Positions 43,454-52,154 are shown, numbered from the stretch's first letter. The stretch: DNA of 64,000 nt from Ignavibacteria bacterium (GCA_016178595.1 JACOSY010000054.1:45783-109782); one strand, 5' to 3'. Made by a program: numbers and translations. Notes: generated from the sequence alone by a model not told the origin.

Positions 43454-44292
43454 TGGTAATTTGCGATGGGATGGATCAACCGAAGGTCGAGGATGCGATC
43501 GATGCGGAAATTTCGTTCTGCCTTTGCGGAATGGCAATACGCGACGAGATAGGTCGCGCCTTTCCGGTCGGATTGCTCCGCAACGCAGTCTTTTGGCGTG
43601 ACAACGCGATCGGTGATTTCAGCGTTCATCGGCGAGAGGTATTTGATCCACAACTGACTTCGTGTCGCGAGCGCGTGGTTGACAATACCCATGCGCTTAT
43701 CGAAGAGCGTTCGTGCAAGATCGCGGCGGAAGAGATCGCCGATAGTGCAGCAGCCGTGCGCCTTCAGCATCGTGGTAAACATCGTAAAAAGCTTCGCGGT
43801 AGTCATCGCGTCTTCGAGCGCGCGGTGTTTGACGGGGAACGGGATACCGACGATGCTTGCAACATGCTCTTGCGGATATTTCCGGAGTCCCGGCAGCAAT
43901 TGCCGCGCGAGTGTCAGCGCATCGACGACAACATTGTCGAGCCGTGGAGAGCCGAGCAGTGAAAACTCCGACTCAATGAAAGAGAGATCGAATCCGGCAT
44001 TGTACGCCACCAGCACCGTCTCCTTCATCATTTCCTGAAGCTTGCCGGCGATCTTCGGGAAAACCGGGGCGTCGGCAAGCATTTCGGCGGAGATGCGGTT
44101 GACGTTATAGGCGCCGGGCGAGATTTCTCTTTGCGGATCAACGAGGCTTCCGAAGCTATCGACGACTGCACCGCCGTGCAGCTTCACCACGCCGATTTCG
44201 CACACGCGGTCTCCACTCGTCGGCGAGAGCCCGGTAGTCTCTACATCGACGACGAGGAAGTCTGTTTCATCCAGATGGTGGTCGGTAGTCAT
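43450..44292 (-). CDS. DnaQ-like 3'-5' exonuclease fused to a WYL-like domain
   Basis: 280 residues. The DEDDh exonuclease covers about 10-180: VVDVETTGLSPTSGDRVCEIG (ExoI, D and E), VAYNAGFDLSFIESEF (ExoII) and KHRALEDAMTTAKLF (ExoIII, His and Asp). Residues about 205-280 look like a WYL domain (SQLWIKYLSP, then ATYLVAYCHSAKAERNFRIDRI). WYL domains bind nucleic acids or nucleotide signals and control repair or defence proteins. It is translated ahead of the methyltransferase. The WYL assignment is less certain than the exonuclease. Confidence 0.78.
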   Translation of the reverse strand: MTTDHHLDETDFLVVDVETTGLSPTSGDRVCEIGVVKLHGGAVVDSFGSLVDPQREISPGAYNVNRISAEMLADAPVFPKIAGKLQEMMKETVLVAYNAGFDLSFIESEFSLLGSPRLDNVVVDALTLARQLLPGLRKYPQEHVASIVGIPFPVKHRALEDAMTTAKLFTMFTTMLKAHGCCTIGDLFRRDLARTLFDKRMGIVNHALATRSQLWIKYLSPMNAEITDRVVTPKDCVAEQSDRKGATYLVAYCHSAKAERNFRIDRILDLRLIHPIANYQ

Positions 44293-44312
44293 AAAGAGTT
44301 ATTGCTTTTGCT

Positions 44313-44395
44313 CGCTCCCAAGCTCTGCTTGGGAGCGACCTAGGAGATAGCCTATTCTTCTGTTCATGTACGTTCCCAAACAGAGTTTGGGAACG
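44313..44395. repeat. Pair of related hairpins with compensatory changes
   Basis: Hairpin A: CGCTCCCAAGC (44313-44323), loop TCT, GCTTGGGAGCG (44327-44337). Hairpin B: CGTTCCCAAAC (44371-44381), loop AGA, GTTTGGGAACG (44385-44395). Both stems are perfect at 11 pairs. B is A in reverse orientation with two base pairs changed from G-C to A-T on both sides. They fill the gap upstream of the exonuclease-WYL gene. Confidence 0.8.
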
Positions 44396-44429
44396 ATTCC
44401 AATGAGCAGAGAAAGATTAGCATACTGTT

Positions 44430-45104
44430 CTATTCTTTCATGTTCAGGAATTCATTCCAGCGCTTGAAAAGTTCTGCCGTTGCGATGACATCGCCCATAC
44501 AGTAATCGGCAATTTCCTTGTATCGCCCTTCGCGGAACAGCGGACCAAGTCCCAATCCGGTGAGTCCTTCGCTTTTCGGACTCTTGATGCCGAATGCCTT
44601 GCAATAGAAATCCAAATTGAATTTTTTCGTCGCGCCGTAGAAGGAAAGTTGATCGAGCAAATCGCAGTGCCGGGATGCATCGTACCGGTAGGGGAGAAGA
44701 TCGCGTGTCGGCTGAACTCCGGTAATCGCAGAGCGCAGCAACACGAACGGACAATCGAACGTTCTGCCGTTAAACGTAATAAATTGATCGTACTTCTGTA
44801 TCGCATCCCAAAAGCAGTGAAGAACAAGTTTCTCATCGCCGGAGAGATATTCGATTTTATTGTCGGCGGAGTAATACTGCCCTTGTTTGTCTGCTTGAAA
44901 GTAGACTTTTCCCGCCATCGTCTCGGGATTCAGCATGGCAACGGCGATGACCTGGGCGGTGAGGGCGTAGAGATTCATTTTCTGAATCTCCAGCTCGCGC
45001 TTCTCTTCCGTATCGGCGAACTTTAACAAGTATTCTTGTTGTGTTTCGTCGAACGACTCGAGCGGAAATGCGAGCGTCTCAATGTCGAAGATGACGGACG
45101 ACAT
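44430..45104 (-). CDS. PolB-like predicted 3'-5' exonuclease
   Basis: About 224 residues from MSSVIFDIETLAFPLESF. Acidic motifs: FDIETLAF (D, E), FITFNGRTFDCPFVLLR, and IADYCMGDVIATAELFKRW at the end, as in the predicted PolB-like exonuclease family (RNase H fold). It lies just after recX, 2 bases away, in a repair neighbourhood. The start at 45104 is chosen since longer frames overlap recX. Confidence 0.85.
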   Translation of the reverse strand: MSSVIFDIETLAFPLESFDETQQEYLLKFADTEEKRELEIQKMNLYALTAQVIAVAMLNPETMAGKVYFQADKQGQYYSADNKIEYLSGDEKLVLHCFWDAIQKYDQFITFNGRTFDCPFVLLRSAITGVQPTRDLLPYRYDASRHCDLLDQLSFYGATKKFNLDFYCKAFGIKSPKSEGLTGLGLGPLFREGRYKEIADYCMGDVIATAELFKRWNEFLNMKE

Positions 45105-45106
45105 GG

Positions 45107-45769
45107 TCAAGCCTCCTGATGTTCGATAGTGTCGGATGTAAAGAGCGCACGCAAAACTGGTGAAATGGTCGACCACTCGAATCCACGCCGGGCAAGGAAT
45201 TGTGCAATGCGCTGTTGTTCTTTGATGCGGCCCAATTTGTCCTTCGGGAGCCGCCTCCGTTTCAGATGTTTTTTTGCCGCCTCGAGTGCGGCAGAACGTT
45301 CTTCGTCTGTGCCGGCGGCTTCTGAGAGAACTTGCTGAATGATAGAATTGGAGATTCCCTTGAGCCGAAGTTTCTGTGCAAGCAATCGTTTGCCGGCAGG
45401 CCGGCGCAGCTGCTGATCGTGTACGAAGCTTCGGGCAAATGCCACATCGTTGATAAGACCCAGGTCTCGTAACTGTTCGATAGTCTTGTCGATGACATCG
45501 GGAGGAAATTCTTTTTCGATGAGTTTGGTGCGGAGCTCTTTTTCGCTCCGAGTCCTGTAGCTAATGTACCGGAGAGCTTTTTGCTTTGCCAGATTATACT
45601 CCTCCGACGACGCAATGGTGTTGATCTGTTCGTCATCGAGGATGTCACCTTTGCGCAACCCAAACTTCACAAGCACTTGATCCTGAATGCCAAAAGCGAA
45701 CTTATTATCGATGAAAATATTGACCCGGTGGGAATCTCGCTTCTGACGTTCAATCTTGGTGATGGTCAT
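45107..45769 (-). CDS. recX: Regulatory protein RecX
   Basis: 220 residues; three RecX helical repeats, e.g. ALRYISYRTRSEKELRTKLIEKEFPPDVID and LINDVAFARSFVHDQQLRRPAGKRLLAQKL. The N-terminal extension (TITKIERQKRDSHRVNIFIDNKFAFGI) is common in FCB forms. RecX modulates RecA filaments; recA lies just upstream (24-base gap), and the two are probably one transcript. Confidence 0.9.
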   Translation of the reverse strand: MTITKIERQKRDSHRVNIFIDNKFAFGIQDQVLVKFGLRKGDILDDEQINTIASSEEYNLAKQKALRYISYRTRSEKELRTKLIEKEFPPDVIDKTIEQLRDLGLINDVAFARSFVHDQQLRRPAGKRLLAQKLRLKGISNSIIQQVLSEAAGTDEERSAALEAAKKHLKRRRLPKDKLGRIKEQQRIAQFLARRGFEWSTISPVLRALFTSDTIEHQEA

Positions 45770-45793
45770 GCAATCATGGACAGCAGACGCACA

Positions 45794-46885
45794 CTACGTC
45801 TTTGCCGGCTTCTTCGCTGTATCGATATGCTTTTCCGCTGCTCCATCTCCCTTTGGATGCTGTTTCGTTTGAGGTTCTTCGATCAAGCCGAGTTTTTTTC
45901 GGAGGGCGAGATCGATCTCTTTCGCAATCTTATCGTTATCCTGCAAGAATTTCTTCACGGCGTCGCGGCCCTGACCGACTCGCTCGCTGCCATACGCGAA
46001 CCATGAGCCGCTCTTGCTGATGATGTTATGCTCGACAGCAGTGTCGATCAGGTCGCCGAGGCGTGAGATGCCTTCGTTGTACAGAATATCGAACTGCGCT
46101 TCTTTGAACGGCGGTGCTACTTTGTTCTTTACGACCTTTACCTTCACGCGGTTCCCGACAACGGTTTGTCCGTCCTTGATCGCTTCGATGCGCCGGATAT
46201 CCAACCGGAGCGAAGCATAGAACTTCAAGGCATTACCGCCGGTCGTTGTTTCGGGATTGCCGAACATGATGCCGATCTTCTGGCGCAACTGGTTTGTGAA
46301 CATGACCGATGTTTTCGATTTGCTGATCGCGGCAGTCAACTTTCGCAGTGCCTGCGACATCAAGCGAGCCTGCACGCCCATGGTCGGATCGCCCATTTCT
46401 CCTTCGATCTCTGCGCGCGGCGTCAGTGCCGCGACTGAATCGATCACGATGACGTCGAGCGCACCGCTGCGAACGAGCGTCTCGACGATTTCGAGCGCCT
46501 GCTCGCCGTATTCCGGCTGTGAGAGGAGGAGATTGTTCACATCGAGGCCGAGCTTCTTCGCATAGCCGATGTCAAGCGCGTGTTCGGTATCGATGAACGC
46601 CGCGATGCCCTGGCGGCGCTGGGCTTCCGCAATTACGTGCAAGCAGATGGTTGTCTTGCCGGATGATTCGGGACCGAAGATTTCGATAACTCGCCCGCGC
46701 GGTATGCCGCCGATCCCGATTGCTGCATCGAGCGAAATGGATCCTGTCGAGATCGACTCGATCTTTGCAATCGGACCTTCGTCAAGCTTCATGATCGCGC
46801 CGCGACCGTGCTGTTTCTCAATCTGCTCGACGGCGATCTTCAATGCCTGCAGCCGTGATTCTCGTACTGTGGTTTCTTCTGCCAT
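45794..46885 (-). CDS. recA: Recombinase RecA
   Basis: 363 residues from [10 protein letters not shown]. Walker A is GPESSGKTT near 73, Walker B in [11 protein letters not shown], and the L2 loop is [28 protein letters not shown]. It drives homologous repair and SOS induction. AGGAGG lies 7 bases ahead of the ATG at 46885, better than the ATG at 46891. No clear LexA box is seen in the 62-base gap before it. Confidence 0.97.
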   Translation of the reverse strand: MAEETTVRESRLQALKIAVEQIEKQHGRGAIMKLDEGPIAKIESISTGSISLDAAIGIGGIPRGRVIEIFGPESSGKTTICLHVIAEAQRRQGIAAFIDTEHALDIGYAKKLGLDVNNLLLSQPEYGEQALEIVETLVRSGALDVIVIDSVAALTPRAEIEGEMGDPTMGVQARLMSQALRKLTAAISKSKTSVMFTNQLRQKIGIMFGNPETTTGGNALKFYASLRLDIRRIEAIKDGQTVVGNRVKVKVVKNKVAPPFKEAQFDILYNEGISRLGDLIDTAVEHNIISKSGSWFAYGSERVGQGRDAVKKFLQDNDKIAKEIDLALRKKLGLIEEPQTKQHPKGDGAAEKHIDTAKKPAKT

Positions 46886-46953
46886 ACTCATTCCTCCTTT
46901 TAAAAAAAATGTTCACCCGTGGTTCCGACGCAGAGCGTCGTGTTCTCTTGCAG

Positions 46954-47358
46954 TCAGCGCCTTCGAAATCGAATCAGCAGATCCAACACGACCTTTTTTA
47001 TCTCATCGATGTCGAGTGGCCGTTCGATGTACGCGTCTGCGCCGATTTGCTTCGCAATATGTTTGGCGTCGAAGTCGTCGAGCGACGACATGAAGACGTA
47101 GGGCACGCCCTGAAACTTAGGATAACTCCGAACTTTCTCGAACAAATCGAAGCCGTTCATCGCCGGCATGCGAACATCGCTGACGATCAAATCCGGTTTT
47201 GCGCGTCGAAGTTGTTTGAGCGCTTCCTCGCCACTATCGGCAGTCATGACTTTGAATGATTGTCCGTCCACGGCCATCTTGACCGCTTGCAGCCAGGCCA
47301 GTTCGTCATCGATAAAGAGAACGGTTTTCAGTTTCCGCGGTGCTTTTCCCCGAATCAT
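46954..47358 (-). CDS. Stand-alone response regulator receiver domain
   Basis: 134 residues, a CheY-like fold with no output domain. The phosphate acceptor is D61 (DLIVSDVRMPAMNGFDLF); acidic partners are in FIDDELAW. The usual Lys of the KP motif is replaced (AYIERPLD, Arg at about 113). The position beside recA is unusual, but no histidine kinase is near. Phosphorylation and partners are unknown. Confidence 0.88.
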   Translation of the reverse strand: MIRGKAPRKLKTVLFIDDELAWLQAVKMAVDGQSFKVMTADSGEEALKQLRRAKPDLIVSDVRMPAMNGFDLFEKVRSYPKFQGVPYVFMSSLDDFDAKHIAKQIGADAYIERPLDIDEIKKVVLDLLIRFRRR

Positions 47359-47379
47359 CTTCTCAGCTTGTTTGTGTGA

Positions 47380-47940
47380 TTATAAATTGATTAGGCACAA
47401 AGCAGTGTGCGACGCTCCCTGAGGTTTCAACACACTTTGCATTACATTGATTCCGTTGATCCTTGCTGAATGTGGCTCAAAGGTAAGCTTTTCCAACATC
47501 GGAGTCAAGTATTGCAAGCCGCGATTGCTCTTGACTCTGCCGAGGGTGATGTGAGGATGAAAGGCTCGCTCTTCGATCTCGAATCCATGAGAAACGAGAC
47601 CTGTATCCAACGCATTCTTGAGGAGTTGGAGCTTGTCGTCCGGGTTCTTGCAACCAAGCCAAAGAACTCGCGGGTGCAAGAAGTTTGGAAAGCTGCCGAA
47701 CGTAGAGTAGATCACGTCAAACGGTGTATGCGTTTTGCAGATTGTTTGAATATCAGTGAGAACGTCGGGGAGGACAGCTTCCTCAACATCGCCAAGGAAT
47801 TTGATCGTGACATGAAATTTGTCCGGTGATTCCCAGCGGATGTCGGTATCGATCTTCCTCAGCTCGTTCTGAATCTCTCGTATCCGTTCCCGAACGACGT
47901 CGGGAGAATCGAAAGCGATAAACGTCCGAATAGTTCCCAT
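47380..47940 (-). CDS. thpR: RNA 2',3'-cyclic phosphodiesterase
   Basis: 186 residues. The two catalytic HxTx motifs are HVTIKFL (H43, T45) and HPHITLGRVK (about 130). The 2H phosphoesterase opens tRNA 2',3'-cyclic phosphates. It begins 3 bases after cinA, in the same direction, as in many genomes. Confidence 0.93.
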   Translation of the reverse strand: MGTIRTFIAFDSPDVVRERIREIQNELRKIDTDIRWESPDKFHVTIKFLGDVEEAVLPDVLTDIQTICKTHTPFDVIYSTFGSFPNFLHPRVLWLGCKNPDDKLQLLKNALDTGLVSHGFEIEERAFHPHITLGRVKSNRGLQYLTPMLEKLTFEPHSARINGINVMQSVLKPQGASHTALCLINL

Positions 47941-47943
47941 ACG

Positions 47944-49185
47944 TTACTCGATCCGAAGAATTTTTCTCCGAACAAGCTCAAGTGCCGCTTGTGCGGCGCG
48001 CTCCTTGATACGCAAGCGCTCGGTGCCGAATTGGAATTTCACTGCGCGCGTTTCATTCTTGTAAGAATAGCCGATCCAGACAGTCCCGACCGGTTTCTCG
48101 GCCGATCCGCCGGATGGTCCGGCAATACCGGTGGTGGAAAGTCCGATATCGACGCGGGCGGCTTCCCGGATTCCGCGAGCCATCGCCTCGGCAACGTCTT
48201 TACTCACCGCTCCATATTTCTCGATCAATTTTTCCGGGACGTCGAGAAGCCGAATCTTCGATTCATTGCTGTAGGCGACGATGCCGCGCTCGAAATAGTT
48301 CGAACTTCCCGGCACGTTCGTGATCCGATCTGCAATCAATCCTCCCGTGCACGATTCTGCGACGGCGATGGTGAGCTTTCGTTCGGCCAGTACCCTTCCA
48401 ACGATTTCTTCAAGCTCTTCATTGTCAGCTCCATAAATGTACTTCTCGACTTTCTCCCGGATGCGCGACTCAATATCGCGAATCAATGTTTCTGCTGCGG
48501 ACCGGTTCGGGTCGACGACAGTGATTCGCATCCGAACGCCTGAAGGTGATGGAAGGAATGCGAGCGTTGCTTTCCCCAAGAGGTCTTTGAGATCGCCGAG
48601 CTTCGCCGCAAGCATAGACTCAGGGATGCCTGTCGTCTTCAACGTACGGTGGAGGACGACCTTTCCGGTGTTCCTTTCTGTAAAGTAGGGAACGATGAAA
48701 TCTTCCATCATGCCTTCCATCTCGTAGGGCACGCCGGGCATGACAATAACATGTTTGCCTTCGCGTTCAAATAGTATACCGGACGCTGTGCCAAGCTTGT
48801 TCGGTATGATCGTTGATCCTCTCGGCACGTGTGTCTGCTCTTCCGCAGCATCGGACCATGAGTGGCTTCGCGATTTCAGGAATTGTTCGATGTTTTTTCT
48901 CGCATCGGGACTTGAGATAAGATCGGTGTGGAAGAATGTGCAGACGGCCTTCTTCGTCACGTCGTCATGTGTGGGACCGAGTCCTCCGGTTATCACGATG
49001 ACGTCAAACTTTGGATAGGATTCTTCGAGCGCTGCGAGGATCTCGTGGTGTTCATCGCCAATCGTGAGCACGCGTCGTACTTCGATACCGGCACTGTTCA
49101 GCTTCCCGGCGATGTACGCTGCATTGGTATTGATGACCTGGCCAATGAGAAGCTCATCGCCGATCGTGATGATGATGGATTTCAC
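47944..49185 (-). CDS. cinA: CinA-like nicotinamide-nucleotide amidase/ADP-ribose pyrophosphatase
   Basis: 413 residues. The N-terminal COG1058 domain (about 1-170; IITIGDELLIGQVINTNAAYIAG, then ITGGLGPTHDDVTKKAV) and the C-terminal PncC amidase domain (about 255-410; IAVAESCTGGLIADRITNVPGSS) are both complete. It recycles NMN and hydrolyses ADP-ribose. Its operon with thpR, recA and recX recalls the cinA-recA arrangement of competent bacteria. Confidence 0.93.
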   Translation of the reverse strand: MKSIIITIGDELLIGQVINTNAAYIAGKLNSAGIEVRRVLTIGDEHHEILAALEESYPKFDVIVITGGLGPTHDDVTKKAVCTFFHTDLISSPDARKNIEQFLKSRSHSWSDAAEEQTHVPRGSTIIPNKLGTASGILFEREGKHVIVMPGVPYEMEGMMEDFIVPYFTERNTGKVVLHRTLKTTGIPESMLAAKLGDLKDLLGKATLAFLPSPSGVRMRITVVDPNRSAAETLIRDIESRIREKVEKYIYGADNEELEEIVGRVLAERKLTIAVAESCTGGLIADRITNVPGSSNYFERGIVAYSNESKIRLLDVPEKLIEKYGAVSKDVAEAMARGIREAARVDIGLSTTGIAGPSGGSAEKPVGTVWIGYSYKNETRAVKFQFGTERLRIKERAAQAALELVRRKILRIE

Positions 49186-49255
49186 GTGACCAATTCAAAA
49201 ATAAAAAGTCAAAAAATAAGAAAAAACCAGAGGCGCATGAATCTCTGCCGCGAAG

Positions 49256-49825
49256 TCAAGTAAAAATTTTTGGGAAGAGGTGCACAAGAACCTGCACTAT
49301 TATATTCGCGTAAACTCCGGCGAAAACATCATCCAGCATAATTCCCCAACCGTTTGGGTAGCGCTCAACGTGTCTTGCCGGGAACGGCTTCACAATGTCG
49401 AATGCTCTGAATGCGACAAACGCGGCAAGGGCAACGACAATTCCCTTCGGGAGGAACAGTAGAGATACCCACATTCCAACAACTTCATCGATGACGACGA
49501 TCGACGGATCGGCAGCGTGAGCCGCGTCCGGTTGGAATAAATCCTTCGTCATCCGTGCGCTCGATGTAAGTTCATTCCCCGCGATGCGTGCGACCGCAGC
49601 CGCTGCAGGAACGCCTATTCCGAAAGTCACGATGCTCACGACACAGAGAACAACGGGATTCTCCATTCCGGGGGCAAGGTAATAGACGAGAAGTCCGACC
49701 AAGCTTCCGGCAGTACCGGATGCAACAGGGACGTAACCGGAGAAGAATGCCGTTGCGATAATCCGAGCGAGGAAAGGGATTGATCTTTTTTTACCGGGAT
49801 TCGGCGGCGCCGAAGTATCGTCCAT
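49256..49825 (-). CDS. pgpA: Phosphatidylglycerophosphatase A
   Basis: About 189 residues from MDDTSAPPNPGKK. PgpA motifs: GYVPVASGTAGSLVGLLVYY, VVIDEVVGMWVSLLFLP and a membrane-rich C-terminus ending AGVYANIIVQVL. It removes the phosphate from phosphatidylglycerophosphate at the inner membrane. It overlaps pgsA by 35 bases, and the two enzymes are successive in phosphatidylglycerol synthesis. Confidence 0.9.
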   Translation of the reverse strand: MDDTSAPPNPGKKRSIPFLARIIATAFFSGYVPVASGTAGSLVGLLVYYLAPGMENPVVLCVVSIVTFGIGVPAAAAVARIAGNELTSSARMTKDLFQPDAAHAADPSIVVIDEVVGMWVSLLFLPKGIVVALAAFVAFRAFDIVKPFPARHVERYPNGWGIMLDDVFAGVYANIIVQVLVHLFPKIFT

Positions 49826-50405
49826 AAAGCTCACGGAGGAATTTTCTGTTGTCGAAGAGATACATGATGCCGGTGGCAATGGTTGAGATTGCCACAAGAA
49901 GCATCATGCCGAAGAGGACTTGATGATCCATCAATGTATCGAGCAACCTTCCATACTCCATCCGAATCATCGGTACCGTGCCTGCAACGTAAAGGATGAG
50001 AATGTAGTAGATGACGATGAACTCGCTGAATGTTTTTGCTTGCGCTGTCTTGGAGGTGATAATCGGCTGGTCGTACCATTCCGCCAAGCTTCGGAGCGCG
50101 GTAATGATGACATCCCGAATAACGATAACCCATACCATCCACACATCGATCAGTGCGAGATAGACGAACGAGAAGAGCGCGGCGGATGAGAGAATTTTAT
50201 CGGCGAGCGGGTCCAGAAATTTTCCCCATCGTGAAACGTAGCCATACTTGCGCGCGACCACGCCATCGTACCAATCGGTGAGGGCAGCGACGATGTAGAC
50301 GACGAGTGAGAGTTGTTTGAAGAAGGATGATTCCGAGAAGAGGAAGATCACGAAGACCGGCGTGAGGAGAATGCGAAGAAGAGTCAGCGAGTTCGGGATC
50401 GACAT
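49791..50405 (-). CDS. pgsA: CDP-diacylglycerol-glycerol-3-phosphate phosphatidyltransferase
   Basis: About 204 residues from MSIPNSLTLLRI. The CDP-alcohol phosphotransferase motif is seen in DWYDGVVARKYG followed by GKFLDPLADK. Four or more membrane segments. It makes phosphatidylglycerophosphate, the substrate of PgpA encoded next. The ATG at 50405 fits homology better than the longer frame to 50441. Confidence 0.93.
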   Translation of the reverse strand: MSIPNSLTLLRILLTPVFVIFLFSESSFFKQLSLVVYIVAALTDWYDGVVARKYGYVSRWGKFLDPLADKILSSAALFSFVYLALIDVWMVWVIVIRDVIITALRSLAEWYDQPIITSKTAQAKTFSEFIVIYYILILYVAGTVPMIRMEYGRLLDTLMDHQVLFGMMLLVAISTIATGIMYLFDNRKFLRELYGRYFGAAESR

Positions 50406-50477
50406 GGAAGAGCAATTTTCTTGTAATGTATGACTTTCCACGAGATTTTCAAAAACGCCTGCTTACTCCATGAACAC

Positions 50478-50501
50478 AAAAGCCCAACACATCGTTGGGC
50501 T
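50478..50501 (-). terminator. rpmB terminator
   Basis: Minus strand: AGCCCAAC, a 5-base loop, GTTGGGCT, then TTTT. On the plus strand the arms are 50481-50488 and 50494-50501. It lies about 55 bases after the rpmB stop. Confidence 0.8.
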
Positions 50502-50514
50502 TCGGAGGTCTCTT

Positions 50515-50547
50515 AACCTTACGAAGGTTCCGAACCTTCGTAAGGTT
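50515..50547. repeat. Perfect 15-base-pair hairpin
   Basis: AACCTTACGAAGGTT (50515-50529), loop CCG, AACCTTCGTAAGGTT (50533-50547). Each arm is itself nearly palindromic (AACCTT/AAGGTT). It sits between the rpmB stop and its terminator and has no T run, so it looks like a separate inserted palindrome. Confidence 0.7.
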
Positions 50548-50554
50548 TCATAAC

Positions 50555-50746
50555 TCATGCAGCCTTCACCACACGGCCTTGCTTGATGCAGGATGCACAG
50601 ACGCGCATGCGTTGAACGCGGCCATCGACTTGAGCGCGAACGCTTCGCAAGTTCGGGAGCCAGCGCCGTCGCGTCTTGTTATGCGCGTGGCTGATGTTAT
50701 TCCCACTCATGGGCTTTTTTCCACAAATATTACATATTTTTGCCAT
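50555..50746 (-). CDS. rpmB: 50S ribosomal protein L28
   Basis: 63 residues, [22 protein letters not shown] at the start. Zinc-type cysteines C5, C8 and the later pair in VCASCIK are present. A ribosome site (GAGG) lies just before the ATG. It is a single-gene unit with promoter at 50790 and terminator at 50478. Confidence 0.95.
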   Translation of the reverse strand: MAKICNICGKKPMSGNNISHAHNKTRRRWLPNLRSVRAQVDGRVQRMRVCASCIKQGRVVKAA

Positions 50747-50789
50747 AATTTCCTCGGGGATAAAAACTTTTCAAAAAGGTAGTGGGCAT

Positions 50790-50818
50790 AATATACAAAA
50801 AAGTCTGGCAGTGTGCAA
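50790..50818 (-). promoter_or_regulatory. rpmB promoter
   Basis: Minus strand: TTGCAC (complement of 50813-50818), 17 bases, TATATT (complement of 50790-50795): the same two hexamers and spacing as the arsR promoter. The leader is about 38 bases. Confidence 0.75.
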
Positions 50819-50884
50819 TAGGTCTTTTTCTATTTTCACCATGTTGTTTGACGGTTGAACGGTCGAATAACAGTAGTGGAAGGG

Positions 50885-50924
50885 CAAACAAAAACCCCGG
50901 CTCGCAGGAAATGAGTCGGGGTTT
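50885..50924 (-). terminator. Terminator after the barrel-protein gene
   Basis: Minus strand: AAACCCCG (complement of 50917-50924), loop, CGGGGTTT (complement of 50892-50899), continuing into a T-rich run to 50885. It lies 27 bases past the stop at 50951. Confidence 0.85.
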
Positions 50925-50950
50925 GTATTTCTCGTAAGGGGCGGAGAACC

Positions 50951-51412
50951 CTACCGAAACCAAAACCTTGCACCAATTCCTCCGTTGCCGCTCAGCTCGG
51001 TGGAAGGTGCGAGGTCGACAATCGGTGCGACTTCGAGGAAGAGATCGACGGGCGCATTGCGGAAAATATACCCAACTCCTACAACTACGCGGACTCCAAG
51101 TTGTGCATCTCCATGTTTTGCGGTTCTGATGCGTCCACCGATGCCATAGTAGATCGGAATTTTTTCCTGCGTGTGGAAGACGTTGAATGAATGCCAGAGG
51201 TAATCCGCGTGAATGTGGATCGAGGCTTCACGGTAAAACGACCATGCAATTCCGGCATCGATGGCGTTATTGTCGCTTACCCATCCCTTCACGCTGAAGC
51301 CGGTCGGCTCGCCAATCAAAATTCCCGCGCCGAATCCGCGTTCCTGACTAAGTGCATAATGTGCAATGAACAAGAAACAGATCGTAAGACACGCAAGCCG
51401 CAAATTTTTCAT
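50951..51412 (-). CDS. Small outer-membrane beta-barrel protein
   Basis: 153 residues. Signal peptide (LTICFLFIAHYALSQ), then alternating strands such as GFGAGILIGEPTGFSVKGWV, IYYGIGGRIRTAKHGDAQLGVRVVVGVGYIF and a final GGIGARFWFR ending in an aromatic and Arg, as barrel proteins do. About eight strands would fit the length. No specific family is recognised. It is followed by a clear terminator. Confidence 0.75.
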   Translation of the reverse strand: MKNLRLACLTICFLFIAHYALSQERGFGAGILIGEPTGFSVKGWVSDNNAIDAGIAWSFYREASIHIHADYLWHSFNVFHTQEKIPIYYGIGGRIRTAKHGDAQLGVRVVVGVGYIFRNAPVDLFLEVAPIVDLAPSTELSGNGGIGARFWFR

Positions 51413-51439
51413 GCTAGTTCTCCTTACGATGGTTGAAGG

Positions 51440-51868
51440 TTATGATGCACGGAGAGCGTTGACAATGTTCAGGCGCGATGCACGAACCGCCGGCAAGTAT
51501 CCACCGACAATTCCCATGATCAGCGCAAAGAGAATGGTGTTGACGATGACCTCCGGTGACAGCGTGAACCCGAATGCAAGCTCGGTGAACGTTCCAAAGT
51601 TCAATGTCGAAATGACGAACAACTGAAGGAATGACGCTGCAAGCAATCCGATTCCGGAACCGATGAGCGAGATGACAAGCGACTCCACCAGGAAAGCCGA
51701 AAGAATGTTCTTTGTGTGGAATCCCAGCGCGCGAAGCGTGCCGATCTCGGTCGTCCTATTGGCAACAGCGGCGTACATGGTAATCATTGCGCCGATCATT
51801 GCGCCGAGACTGAAGATGATCGTGATGACGGACCCGAGCACGCGGATGAACGTCGCCATCACATCGTC
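51440..51868 (-). pseudogene. C-terminal remnant of a MacB/FtsX-type ABC permease
   Basis: About 143 residues covering the last permease half: FIRVLGSVITIIFSLGAMIGAMITMYAAVANRTTEIGTLRALG and the final YLPAVRASRLNIVNALRAS. The N-terminal membrane span and periplasmic domain are missing. It joins at about 51866, in another frame, to the beginning of an efflux adaptor. The ATPase gene normally between or beside them is absent. A deletion is the likely cause. Confidence 0.8.
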
Positions 51869-52154
51869 CCGTTGCCTTTGAAGCGACTGCAGCCTTGCGT
51901 TGAGCCGCAACGTAGCCGCTTGCGGTGAGGACGGAATTTGCCTGTGAGGGTGAAATCATAGAAACGGTCGTTACCTCGATCTCCTCGCTTGCATTTGTAG
52001 CCGTCCTCACGAAAAAAAAGATTGAAAACGCAAGGAAGAGCGCACCGCCAATGTAGAGAATCAAGCCCGTACGTGAGCGTGTTGGAGGAGTGCGTATCTC
52101 TTCCTTTCGTGGAATCGTGAGCTTCGAAAGATCTACGCTTTCGGAATCAGGCAT
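51864..52154 (-). pseudogene. N-terminal remnant of a MacA/HlyD-type efflux adaptor
   Basis: 97 residues: a cytosolic tail, one membrane span (GLILYIGGALFLAFSIFFFV, about 30-49) and the start of the adaptor (VLTASGYVAAQRKAAVASKATGR). Homology ends exactly there, and the frame then runs into nonsense over the permease remnant. The usual 400-residue adaptor with its hairpin and lipoyl parts is lost. Confidence 0.8.
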
